DNA of 64,000 nt, taken from Empedobacter falsenii. GTDB taxonomy: Bacteria; Bacteroidota; Bacteroidia; Flavobacteriales; Weeksellaceae. The notes below the pieces were generated by a model, which was given only the letters and a program-made list of their open reading frames with translations, made no database searches and had not been told where the DNA came from. The first letter of the stretch is position 1. Each line of letters begins with the position of its first letter. A program made the position numbers and the translations under genes. Location: the NCBI RefSeq assembly GCF_019308355.1, contig NZ_JAAGKM010000004.1, forward strand, positions 1 to 64,000, written 5' to 3'. Shown in pieces: positions 33,447-41,381 of the stretch.

Positions 33447-33830
33447 TTAAACAGATCCTAAGATTTTTTTTAGATCTTCAATTTGACTTTCCCACAATTG
33501 TTTTGATTCTTCTACTTCGTCTTCATCAGCAAAATCTGTAATAACTAATGATACATCGTTCGTTAAATCGTCTTCTACAATTGTTAATTCGAAGAAATAT
33601 TTTGTATCTTCATCATATTCCCATTGAAAGCGCACGTATCCATCTTGCTTAGATTTCATCAAAAATGCAGATTCTTCGTGTCCATCCCAAATAAAAGTAT
33701 ATTTTTCTCCACGAGAATTTACGTTATCTGCAAACCATTCTGATAAACCAGAAGGGTTTGAAATATAGTTATATAGCAAAGACGGTGAAGACTTGATTGA
33801 AAATTCTACTTGATATTTCTTTTTTGGCAT
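33447..33830 (-). CDS. START-like (SRPBCC) domain protein
   Basis: A 127-residue AHSA1/SRPBCC-type helix-grip protein: VEFSIKSSPSLLYNYISNPSGLSEWFAD is the characteristic start, followed by the beta-sheet (YTFIWDGHEES, YVRFQWEY) and the C-terminal long helix (EESKQLWESQIEDLKKIL). Such proteins bind a hydrophobic ligand in a cavity; the ligand here is unknown. Cotranscribed with the class IV aminotransferase-like gene. Confidence 0.88.
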   Translation of the reverse strand: MPKKKYQVEFSIKSSPSLLYNYISNPSGLSEWFADNVNSRGEKYTFIWDGHEESAFLMKSKQDGYVRFQWEYDEDTKYFFELTIVEDDLTNDVSLVITDFADEDEVEESKQLWESQIEDLKKILGSV

Positions 33831-33897
33831 AATTCTATTTTATTGAAGTCGCAAGATATAAAATGAATTGTATCTACCAAAGAAAATCAAAATAAGT

Positions 33898-33929
33898 TTT
33901 GTTATAAAATCTAAAAAAAATTACCTTTG
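33898..33929 (+). promoter_or_regulatory. Promoter of tRNA-Met
   Basis: TTTG (33898-33901), a 20-base spacer and TACCTTTG (33922-33929) closely match TTTG-N19-TAnnTTTG. The tRNA begins 17 bases downstream. Confidence 0.6.
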
Positions 33930-33945
33930 CAAAAATTAAAATTTA

Positions 33946-34019
33946 GGCGAGGTAGCTCAGATGGTTAGAGCGCAGGATTCATAACCCTGAGGTCGGCAGT
34001 TCGATTCTGCTCTTCGCTA
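33946..34019 (+). tRNA. tRNA-Met (CAT)
   Basis: A 74-base cloverleaf. The acceptor stem GGCGAGG pairs with CTTCGCT (one G-T at position 1-72 and one at 6-67), U8 and the D-arm GCTC...GAGC follow, the anticodon is CAT (33980-33982), and the T-arm is GGCAG-TTCGATT-CTGCT. The last anticodon-stem pair is A-C. The acceptor pairing at 1-72 and the lack of three G-C pairs in the anticodon stem speak for elongator rather than initiator; a tRNA-Ile(k2C) cannot be ruled out. CCA is not encoded. Confidence 0.95.
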
Positions 34020-34025
34020 CACAAG

Positions 34026-34058
34026 AAAAGCCCAAACAGACAATCTGTTTGGGCTTTT
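34026..34058 (+). terminator. Bidirectional terminator after tRNA-Met
   Basis: A perfect 15-bp stem (AAAAGCCCAAACAGA / TCTGTTTGGGCTTTT) with loop CAA, shared by the tRNA and the convergent gene ending at 34080. Confidence 0.85.
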
Positions 34059-34079
34059 GCTTAACTACTAAAACCTATA

Positions 34080-34952
34080 CTAATCTAAATAACCTACTAC
34101 TTGATAAGCTCTTGTTCCTCTGTTGTAAATTTTTTGGTACAAAACACCTCCAAATTCATACAGATATTCGCCTCCATAATCTACTCTTTCATATCCTGCT
34201 GGTAACGCATATACGATAGCACCTAGAGGAGCTTGAACTACTTCATAATAATTTCTATTTGGGCTGTAATAAACACCTTCGTAGAAATAATATGGATTTC
34301 TATTACCAATATTAATTGTTACATAACCTACTGGTAAAATATTAATTCTAAATCCTACGTATGGCATATATCTCACATATCCACTGTTATAAGGACGATA
34401 GTAAATACCATTGTTTCCGTAGAAATTATAACTATTATACGAATACTTGTTATAGTTTCTTACATTCACATTAGAAACTGGTCGGTTTCCTCTGTTGTAT
34501 GAGCTAGAATTTATACGAACTGGATTGTTGTAGAAATCTCTGTTTTTTAAACTCTCAGATCTATTACCTTGATTACCTTGGTTATTTTCTCTGTTATTTC
34601 CACTATTATTCCAATCTTTATTAGAACTTGATCTACTACTTACAATCGCTGTATTATTTCTATCTATACGTGTACTCGTTTCACGTTCAGTTCTATTTGT
34701 AGAATTTTTCCAAGATTCATTCGTAAAATTACCTCGATCTATTCTTTCTGTTCTATTTCCTTCAATACGACTAGTTCTATTTTCTGTTCTAGCCATTTCA
34801 GAGCGTCCATTCCCTTTACTTCTTGAAGTTGCTTCTCTTGAAGAAGAACTTCTCTCACCACCTCTTTGACCTCTATCTTGAGCATTTACACCAACAGCTA
34901 ACATGGCTGTAAAAGCTACTCCTAAAAGTGTAAATTTAATATTTTTCATCAC
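34080..34952 (-). CDS. DUF6515-type secreted protein, low-complexity
   Basis: 290 residues. A signal peptide (MKNIKFTLLGVAFTAMLAVGVNAQ) is followed by 130 residues extremely rich in Ser, Arg, Asn and Glu without a fold, for example REATSRSKGNGRSEMARTEN. The last 110 residues repeat tyrosine-rich segments: PYVGFRINILPVGYVTINIGN, YYFYEGVYYSP and APLGAIVYALPAGYERVDYGG, which look like the DUF6515 pattern of surface or periplasmic proteins in Bacteroidota. Function unknown. Alone between two terminators. Confidence 0.75.
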   Translation of the reverse strand: MMKNIKFTLLGVAFTAMLAVGVNAQDRGQRGGERSSSSREATSRSKGNGRSEMARTENRTSRIEGNRTERIDRGNFTNESWKNSTNRTERETSTRIDRNNTAIVSSRSSSNKDWNNSGNNRENNQGNQGNRSESLKNRDFYNNPVRINSSSYNRGNRPVSNVNVRNYNKYSYNSYNFYGNNGIYYRPYNSGYVRYMPYVGFRINILPVGYVTINIGNRNPYYFYEGVYYSPNRNYYEVVQAPLGAIVYALPAGYERVDYGGEYLYEFGGVLYQKIYNRGTRAYQVVGYLD

Positions 34953-35129
34953 CTAACTTTTTAATAAATTAAGACATTTCTCCTAATACTATTTCCGTGC
35001 CATAATTATAAGTTTAAACCATAGAAAATGTTATAATAATCAAAATAATTTATAAGCCATTCAAATTCAATGAATTGCATTAACAATTTTGTTTGACAAT
35101 TTTGTTAAATATTTTTATTCCTGACATCG

Positions 35130-35160
35130 TTTGTATTGATTTCTGAATTGATTACTTTTG
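35130..35160 (+). promoter_or_regulatory. Promoter of the nucleoid-associated gene
   Basis: TTTG (35130-35133), exactly 19 bases, then TACTTTTG (35153-35160): a full match to the Bacteroidota promoter. It lies inside the longer frame starting at a TTG (35136) and therefore shows that the ATG at 35181 is the real start. Confidence 0.7.
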
Positions 35161-35180
35161 TTTTTAAGAAATTATATAAA

Positions 35181-36230
35181 ATGATTGACGTTAAAAATGC
35201 TTACATCGCCTTTATTAGTTTACAAAAAGTTGGACATAAAGTTCGAGAAGAAGCTAACATTTTTGCCGATAAAACACTAGAATACGATGAATCTAAGGAA
35301 GAACAATTGGTTCCTTTCTTATTAAGTCCGTTCAAAAAAACACTCGAAATTAATCGTTTCACGCATTATACAGAAAAATTAGAATTTAATGTTTTGTACA
35401 ATCAATGCAAGCAAATGTTTGATGAAGAAATAGATTTTATCGATTTTTCGCAAGAAGTTTTAAGTCATTTATACGAGAAATCATTGCATCCGCAGATCAA
35501 AAGTGGTGAAGTTTTTATTGCCCTTTTCGAAAATATGATGTTCGACGGAATTCCTTGCCGTGGAATTGGAATTTATAAATTAGAGAATAAGAAGAAATTC
35601 TTGCGTTTCGACGAATCGCGTGGTTTAGATTACAACATTTGGAAAGGTTATAAGCTAGAAGGAATCGACAAAGCCTGTCTTATTCTTGATGCTTATCGCG
35701 ACGAAGGTTTCCGCGTCTACTCTATCGATGATAAAAATGTGGAGTCAGAATATTGGAAGAAAAATTTCTTGGAAATTGATTTGATTAAGGATAACAATTA
35801 CCATACGAAGAAATATATGGAGTTGATTACAGATTTCTCGAATGATTTTCTTTTGGATAAAACAGACAAAAAACAACAAGCAGAATTTATCTCAAATTCG
35901 ATAAATGTGTTGAATTCGAATGAAGTTGTAACGAATGAAATTTTTGAAGATCAAGTTTTGAAACCTTTCGAAATTATTGATGAATTCAAAGAATATAAGA
36001 AAGATTATAGCGAAAATAATCGTGTTGAATTTGTGGAAGCTTTCGAAGTTTCAGTTCCAACTTTGATGAAAGAATCTAAGAAAATTAAAAGTGAAATTAA
36101 ATTAGATACAAAGATTAACATCAAATTAGATTTGACAAATCCTGATGCAGCTGAAGAATATTTGGAGCGTGGTTTTGACGAAGAAAAGAAAATGTATTAT
36201 TATAAAGTCTATTTCAATTCTGAACAATAA
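35181..36230 (+). CDS. Nucleoid-associated protein (NdpA family)
   Basis: 349 residues from the ATG at 35181, chosen because the promoter overlaps any earlier start. It looks like the NdpA/YejK family (37-kDa nucleoid-associated protein): IDFSQEVLSHLYEKSLHP, VFIALFENMMFDGIPCRGIGIYKLE, CLILDAYRDEGFRVYSIDDKN and YHTKKYMELITDFSND. These proteins bind to the bacterial nucleoid; the exact role is unclear. C-terminal 60 residues are rich in Lys and Glu. Single gene with its own terminator. Confidence 0.82.
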   Translation: MIDVKNAYIAFISLQKVGHKVREEANIFADKTLEYDESKEEQLVPFLLSPFKKTLEINRFTHYTEKLEFNVLYNQCKQMFDEEIDFIDFSQEVLSHLYEKSLHPQIKSGEVFIALFENMMFDGIPCRGIGIYKLENKKKFLRFDESRGLDYNIWKGYKLEGIDKACLILDAYRDEGFRVYSIDDKNVESEYWKKNFLEIDLIKDNNYHTKKYMELITDFSNDFLLDKTDKKQQAEFISNSINVLNSNEVVTNEIFEDQVLKPFEIIDEFKEYKKDYSENNRVEFVEAFEVSVPTLMKESKKIKSEIKLDTKINIKLDLTNPDAAEEYLERGFDEEKKMYYYKVYFNSEQ

Positions 36231-36237
36231 ATTAAAG

Positions 36238-36253
36238 GCTCCTATTTTGGAGC
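36238..36253 (+). terminator. Terminator after the nucleoid-associated gene
   Basis: Stem GCTCC / GGAGC with a 6-base loop, followed by a run of nine T. Short stem, long T-run. Also faces the convergent GNAT gene at 36267. Confidence 0.7.
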
Positions 36254-36266
36254 TTTTTTTTTGATA

Positions 36267-36725
36267 TTAATTCAATTTCAAAATACATTGATGATTCAAA
36301 ATCTCAAAACCATTTTTCAGCCAAAAACCTTTTGCAAATTGATTTTCAGCTGTAAATTCTAATTCAATATATGCTTGATCGTTCAAGAAATTTATCGCTT
36401 CTTTAACCAATTTAGAAGCGATGTTTTGATTGCGATAATTTGCATCAACATACAACGAATCTATTCTTCCTTTTGATTTAATCACAAAATATTTCGGACG
36501 AAGATGTTTCGAACAAATAATATATCCCGTCAACTGATTTTCTATTTCGGCTACAAATATTTTTATATTCTGTTGATGTAAAATTCCCTTGAAAAAATCA
36601 TCAATATCATGTTTGTAGGTCAAATCTATTTGATACAATGCATTAAACTCTTGATGATGTTGTAACAATTTTATCATCATTCTTTTCAGTTCAGGAATAT
36701 CATTTTCTACGGCAATTCTTATCAT
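36267..36725 (-). CDS. GNAT family N-acetyltransferase
   Basis: 152 residues with the GNAT order: IRIAVENDIPELKRMMIKLLQHH, QLTGYIICSKHLRPKYFV, then GRIDSLYVDANYRNQNIASKLV, in which RNQNIA takes the place of the acetyl-CoA-binding QxxGxG/A motif, and LEFTAENQFAKGFWLKNGFE. The substrate is unknown. Single gene flanked by terminators. Confidence 0.85.
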   Translation of the reverse strand: MIRIAVENDIPELKRMMIKLLQHHQEFNALYQIDLTYKHDIDDFFKGILHQQNIKIFVAEIENQLTGYIICSKHLRPKYFVIKSKGRIDSLYVDANYRNQNIASKLVKEAINFLNDQAYIELEFTAENQFAKGFWLKNGFEILNHQCILKLN

Positions 36726-36740
36726 ATCTAAAAATAAAAA

Positions 36741-36768
36741 AATCCAGTTAAAAAACTCTAACTGGATT
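36741..36768 (-). terminator. Terminator between two minus-strand genes
   Basis: A 10-bp stem (AATCCAGTTA / TAACTGGATT) with an 8-base loop; on the minus strand it is followed by T-runs. It closes the transcript of the lipoprotein gene ending at 36778. Confidence 0.75.
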
Positions 36769-36777
36769 TACTAAAAA

Positions 36778-37296
36778 CTATTGTTTATCTAGTTTTATTT
36801 TGTCTTGACCTTGTTGCAATTGATACAACTCTATAATATCCTCAATTGGATAATTAAACCAATCAACTTGTTTTTTGATTTTCGAATTTTGATCTAAATA
36901 CAAATATGTCGTGAATTTCATCGCTGGAAACTTCATTCCATTATAGGTATAAGGCGAAAATTCTCCGTTTGCAATAATCATCGAATCGTTAGAAAATAAT
37001 TCATTTACTTTCAATAATTTATTATTTTCATATTGCATCGTTTGATCACTCCAACGAATAATATCATTCAATAAATAACGCGGGTCTACCGTAGAACCTC
37101 CCGAATATTGTGCTACATTTTCATATACCAAACTATCATTGTAAAAAGACAACATTTTCTTGTAATCTTTTCGAGATGAATAATTTTCGAAAAAACGTTT
37201 TCCTAATTCATCATTTTTACTGGCTGAAGAAGAATTACAACTTACTAAAAAAGTAATTGCAATAAGACTTAAAATCCATGTAAATTTTATTTTCAT
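36778..37296 (-). CDS. Lipoprotein with NTF2-like domain
   Basis: 172 residues. The signal peptide ends in the lipobox FLVSC (Cys20). The mature part resembles a SnoaL/NTF2-like fold: LGKRFFENYSSRKDYKKMLSFYNDSLVYENV, then GEFSPYTYNGMKFPAMKFTTYLYLDQ and IKKQVDWFNYP, with Trp and Asp positions usual for such cavities. No catalytic role can be named. It overlaps the upstream lipoprotein gene by 4 bases (ATGA), so the two are co-translated. Confidence 0.7.
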   Translation of the reverse strand: MKIKFTWILSLIAITFLVSCNSSSASKNDELGKRFFENYSSRKDYKKMLSFYNDSLVYENVAQYSGGSTVDPRYLLNDIIRWSDQTMQYENNKLLKVNELFSNDSMIIANGEFSPYTYNGMKFPAMKFTTYLYLDQNSKIKKQVDWFNYPIEDIIELYQLQQGQDKIKLDKQ

Positions 37297-37721
37297 TTGT
37301 CTGAAATTCTTGTTAAATAATTTTCACCATTATCATCAGCCATTCCATCTTCATTGAGAATCATAATCTCCGAATTGTCCGACCAACGTAAAAATTGAAA
37401 AGGTAATTTTTTCTTTTTTGAATCAATCTCCATCAACGATCCATCATCTTTTTTGAATAATTCTCCGTTATAAGATTGACCTTTGTATTCAGCAGTAAAT
37501 TTATCATCTGCTAATTTCAAAACAATTTTATCCCCAAAATATTTTCCTTCAAAAACACCCTTATAAACAAGCGTTTCATTTGTAAAAACAGAATTTTTTT
37601 CTAAAGACAATACATCTTCATGCGATAAGCTATCTGAACTTTTATCCACTTCTACATTGTCCTTTTTACAAGAAAATAAAAAGAGTTGACTGATAAATAG
37701 CAAAAAGAAAATCTTTTTCAT
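37293..37721 (-). CDS. Small lipoprotein, unknown function
   Basis: 142 residues. Signal peptide MKKIFFLLFISQLFLFSC with lipobox FLFSC. The mature protein is a charged beta-rich domain (VYKGVFEGKYFGDKIVLKL, FTAEYKGQSYNGELFK), possibly similar to copper-resistance NlpE-like barrels in pattern; the NlpE CxxC motif is absent, so no assignment. Lies 10 bases after the sigma-54 regulator and is coupled to the next lipoprotein, suggesting a common envelope role. Confidence 0.7.
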   Translation of the reverse strand: MKKIFFLLFISQLFLFSCKKDNVEVDKSSDSLSHEDVLSLEKNSVFTNETLVYKGVFEGKYFGDKIVLKLADDKFTAEYKGQSYNGELFKKDDGSLMEIDSKKKKLPFQFLRWSDNSEIMILNEDGMADDNGENYLTRISDK

Positions 37722-37731
37722 CTGAGATGAA

Positions 37732-38901
37732 TTATTTTTTCACGAATTGTTCAACATCTTTTCTCGAAATTGGATCATCACCCAAAATCAATAAACGTTC
37801 AACAACATTTCTTAACTCACGAATATTTCCTGACCAATCTAATTCTTTCAAAGCATCATACGCTGAATTATCAAAAGATTTTTGACTTGTTGTATCAGTA
37901 ATAAAATGTTCAACCAAAGCAGGAATATCATCTTTACGATCATTAAGTGCTGGAACATTAATGATAATTACCGCTAAACGATGGTATAAATCCTCGCGAA
38001 AACGACCTTCCTCAATCTCTTTTCGTAAGTCTTTATTTGTTGCAGCAATTACACGAACATTTACATTAATCTCTTTCTCAGAACCAACTGGCGAAACTTT
38101 TCCTTCTTGTAGCGCACGCAAAACTTTTGCTTGAGCAGAAAGACTCATATCCCCTATTTCATCTAAGAAAATTGTTCCTTCATTTGCTAATTCAAACTTA
38201 CCTTGTTTGTCTTTCACAGCTCCGGTAAACGACCCTTTCACGTGACCAAATAATTCACTTTCAATTAATTCCGCTGGAATTGCAGCACAATTTACTTCAA
38301 CTAAAGGTTTTACATTACGATTACTTTTTTCGTGTAAATGATGTGCAACCAACTCTTTTCCTGTTCCATTTGGACCAAGAATCAATACACGAGCATCTGT
38401 AGCAGCCACTTTATCTATAATTTGTTTCACTTCTGCAATTGCAGGAGCATCACCAATCATTTCATATTTTTTAGCAACTTTTTTCTTTAATGCTTTGTTT
38501 TCTTTCTTCAATTCTTTGTTCGAAGATAGCAACGATTTACGGTCTAAAGCATTACGAACAGTCGTCAATAATTTATTAAGATCTGGTGGTTTTGAGATAA
38601 AATCGTACGCACCTTTTTTGATCGCATCTACAGCCAAATCAACATCTCCGTGCCCCGTTATCATCACCATTGTTAAATCAGGATTGTATTCCATCGCTTC
38701 CGATAAAACTTCCATCCCATCTTTCAACGGCATTTTTATATCACTTATAATTAAGTCGTATTCTTTTTCTTTTATTTTTTCAAGCCCTATAGCTCCGTTT
38801 TCAGCTTCATCCACATTCCATTTTGGATTTTCGTCCATTAAAATGCTTTTCAAAACGTTGCGAATTGCCTGTTCATCTTCGATTAATAAGATATTTGACA
38901 T
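37732..38901 (-). CDS. Sigma-54-dependent response regulator lacking a DNA-binding domain
   Basis: 389 residues. Receiver domain (1-120) with phospho-acceptor Asp54 (IISDIKMPLKDG) and KPP lysine; linker; AAA+ domain with Walker A GPNGTGKE, the sigma-54 contact GSFTGA (GAFTGA in most relatives), Walker B TIFLDEIGD and the R-finger region FREDLYHRL. The protein ends soon after LDWSGNIRELRNVVERLLIL, so the C-terminal Fis-type helix-turn-helix is missing. It may activate sigma-54 promoters from solution. Heads an operon with two lipoprotein genes; no partner kinase is present in the window. Confidence 0.9.
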   Translation of the reverse strand: MSNILLIEDEQAIRNVLKSILMDENPKWNVDEAENGAIGLEKIKEKEYDLIISDIKMPLKDGMEVLSEAMEYNPDLTMVMITGHGDVDLAVDAIKKGAYDFISKPPDLNKLLTTVRNALDRKSLLSSNKELKKENKALKKKVAKKYEMIGDAPAIAEVKQIIDKVAATDARVLILGPNGTGKELVAHHLHEKSNRNVKPLVEVNCAAIPAELIESELFGHVKGSFTGAVKDKQGKFELANEGTIFLDEIGDMSLSAQAKVLRALQEGKVSPVGSEKEINVNVRVIAATNKDLRKEIEEGRFREDLYHRLAVIIINVPALNDRKDDIPALVEHFITDTTSQKSFDNSAYDALKELDWSGNIRELRNVVERLLILGDDPISRKDVEQFVKK

Positions 38902-38999
38902 CGTTTAGATCGTTTATTTTTGTAAAATTAAAATAGACTCAAAGATAATTGAAATTATTATTTTTGAGTCTACTTTTGATATAGATTTTAATACTTTTT

Positions 39000-40676
39000 T
39001 TAAGATGTTTTCACTTTTCGTGCATTTTCTAAACCTAATTCTTTTATAGAAACTTCTCTCATTTCTATTTTTCGAATTTTCCCTGAGATAGTCATAGGGA
39101 ATTCTTGTACAAACTTCCAATATTTAGGACGTTTGAAATGAGCAATGGATAAACAATAAGCCTTCAATTCGTCTTCTGTTACACTAATACCATCTTTCAC
39201 TTTCACCCAAGCCATTACTTCTTCTCCATATTTGATACTTGGAACGCCAATAATTTGAACATCAGAAATTGATTCATGTTCGTACAAAAAATCTTCAATC
39301 TCTTTTGGTGAAATATTTTCTCCTCCTCTGATAATAATATCTTTAATTCGTCCAGTAATATTAATATAACCATCAACATCCATAGTCGCTAAATCACCAG
39401 TATGCAACCAATTATTTTCGTCAATAACTTGCGCAGTTGCTTCCGGATTGTTCCAATATTTTTGCATGACGGAATAACCTCTTGTACAAAATTCACCAGC
39501 AATTCCACGAGGTAAAATATCTCCTGTTTGCGGATCAATAATCTTAATTTCTAAATGATCTTGAACTGTTCCAACCGTCGAAACTTGCTTTTCTAAAGGT
39601 GTTCCGATAATAGTTTGTGTAGAAACTGGCGAAGTTTCTGTCATCCCATAACAAATCGAAACTTCTTTCATATTCATTTTAGCTTGCACTTTCTTCATAA
39701 TTTCAATCGGACAAGGCGAACCAGCCATTACACCAGTTCTCAAAGATGTTAAATCGAAACGATCAAAATTTGGTAATTCTAATTCCGCAATAAACATCGT
39801 CGGAACTCCATAAAGTGATGTACACTTTTCCATTTCGACTGCATTTAAAGTCTTTGCAGGATCAAAACTATCCGAAGGAATTACCATACAAGCGCCATGC
39901 GAAGTACACGCCATATTACCAATTACCATTCCGAAACAATGATAAAATGGAACAGGAATACAAACACGATCACGATGCGTATAATTTAATCGAACACCAA
40001 TAAAAAAACCATTGTTCAATAAATTATGATGCGTTAAAGTTACTCCTTTTGGAAAGCCTGTTGTTCCAGATGTATATTGAATATTTACAGCATCATCAAA
40101 CTGAACAGATTGCTCTATTTGATGCACTTCTGAAGTCGAAATTTCTTCTCCTTTAATCAAAAAATCATCCCAATTTTCTTCAAAAATAATGATATGTTTT
40201 AGTAATTTCGCATTCTCTTTTACATTATTCAACATCACTTTATACTCACTTGTTTTGAAGCTTAAAGAAGCAAAAACTGCAGAAATTTCAGCTTGATTTA
40301 ATACAAATTCGAGTTCATTTTCACGATAAGCAGGATTCAAATTAACCAAAATCATTCCCACACGGGCCGTTGCATATTGTAACAATGTCCATTCCGCACG
40401 ATTTGGCGCCCAAATACCTACGCGATCTCCTTTTTGCAAACCAATTGCAATCAATGATTTTGCTATTTGTTCGGTTTGTGAATAAAATTCTGTATACGTC
40501 GCTCTATAATTTTGATCTACGCAAACCAAAGCCTCTTGTTGCGGATATTTTGCAACTGTATTTCGTAAATTTTCGCCAATTGTTTCTCCTAAAAGAGGAT
40601 ATTGTGATGCACCACTTGAGTATGATAAGTTAGAAATCATGCGCTTATATTCTATGTTTTTAAAATTACTTTCCAA
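39000..40676 (-). CDS. AMP-binding acyl-CoA synthetase
   Basis: 558 residues (an internal ATG at 40640, MISNLSYSSGASQYP, is an equally good start). ANL-superfamily motifs in order: YTSGTTGFPKGVTLTHHNLL (ATP/AMP P-loop), YGMTETSPVS, the TGD hinge (HTGDLATMDVDGYI), GRIKDIIIRGGENISPKEIE and the catalytic C-terminal lysine in PMTISGKIRKIEMRE. Most like medium/long-chain fatty acyl-CoA synthetases used for fatty acid degradation; the chain length cannot be told. Stands alone 98 bases above the sigma-54 regulator. Confidence 0.92.
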   Translation of the reverse strand: MESNFKNIEYKRMISNLSYSSGASQYPLLGETIGENLRNTVAKYPQQEALVCVDQNYRATYTEFYSQTEQIAKSLIAIGLQKGDRVGIWAPNRAEWTLLQYATARVGMILVNLNPAYRENELEFVLNQAEISAVFASLSFKTSEYKVMLNNVKENAKLLKHIIIFEENWDDFLIKGEEISTSEVHQIEQSVQFDDAVNIQYTSGTTGFPKGVTLTHHNLLNNGFFIGVRLNYTHRDRVCIPVPFYHCFGMVIGNMACTSHGACMVIPSDSFDPAKTLNAVEMEKCTSLYGVPTMFIAELELPNFDRFDLTSLRTGVMAGSPCPIEIMKKVQAKMNMKEVSICYGMTETSPVSTQTIIGTPLEKQVSTVGTVQDHLEIKIIDPQTGDILPRGIAGEFCTRGYSVMQKYWNNPEATAQVIDENNWLHTGDLATMDVDGYINITGRIKDIIIRGGENISPKEIEDFLYEHESISDVQIIGVPSIKYGEEVMAWVKVKDGISVTEDELKAYCLSIAHFKRPKYWKFVQEFPMTISGKIRKIEMREVSIKELGLENARKVKTS

Positions 40677-40858
40677 CTCAAACTTAACAACGATTTTCAG
40701 GAAAATAAATTTATCAAATACAAGATTTATGATTTCTAAAAGAATCGTATTTTTTTATTAAAATCAAAAATGAATTCAAAAAAATGAAGGTTTATTTTTA
40801 ACAAATACTTAAAATAACTCCATCAAATTATCCTTAAATTTTAAAAAATTACTGAAAA

Positions 40859-41350
40859 ATGAATACAATAAACCACGACAATTATACTTCTATTTACGAT
40901 GGAATAGAAGTTGTAGATGCTTTACAGACACGTATTGCTGACATCAAGAAAACATTAATAATTGTAACAGAATTAGATAAATGGGATTATGCATATGCAG
41001 AAGGTAAATGGACGATCAAAGAAATGATACAACATTGTATAGATTGCGAACGTATTTTTTCTTATCGTGCGCAACATATTGCGAGAGAAGATTCACAAAC
41101 ATTAAATTTCTTCGATGAAAACGCCTATGTATTGACTTCGAATGCAAATGAAAGAAAGCCTGAAGAATTAATAAAAGAATGGACTAATTTGATGAAAGCA
41201 ACTTACTTTCAGTTTGAATCTTTTAATGATCAAACTTTAAACAAAATAGGAAAAGTTGGTAATCGAGAGTATTCTGTTGAGAAAATCGGTTATGTAATGG
41301 CTGGTCATTCCATCCATCATATGAATGTAATTAATGAACGATATTTATAA
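40859..41350 (+). CDS. DinB-family protein
   Basis: 163 residues of the DinB/YfiT four-helix fold with the three metal-binding histidines: H61 in IKEMIQHCIDCERIFSYRA, and HSIHHMNVINERYL near the C-terminus. Family members bind a divalent metal; some are bacillithiol or other thiol S-transferases. The substrate here is unknown. Single gene with a strong terminator. Confidence 0.88.
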   Translation: MNTINHDNYTSIYDGIEVVDALQTRIADIKKTLIIVTELDKWDYAYAEGKWTIKEMIQHCIDCERIFSYRAQHIAREDSQTLNFFDENAYVLTSNANERKPEELIKEWTNLMKATYFQFESFNDQTLNKIGKVGNREYSVEKIGYVMAGHSIHHMNVINERYL

Positions 41351-41381
41351 AAAAAGTCAGCTTCTAAAAAGCTGACTTTTT
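41351..41381 (+). terminator. Bidirectional terminator
   Basis: A 13-bp stem (AAAAAGTCAGCTT / AAGCTGACTTTTT) with a 5-base loop between dinB-like and the convergent SulP gene; its edge meets the SulP stop codon. Confidence 0.85.
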
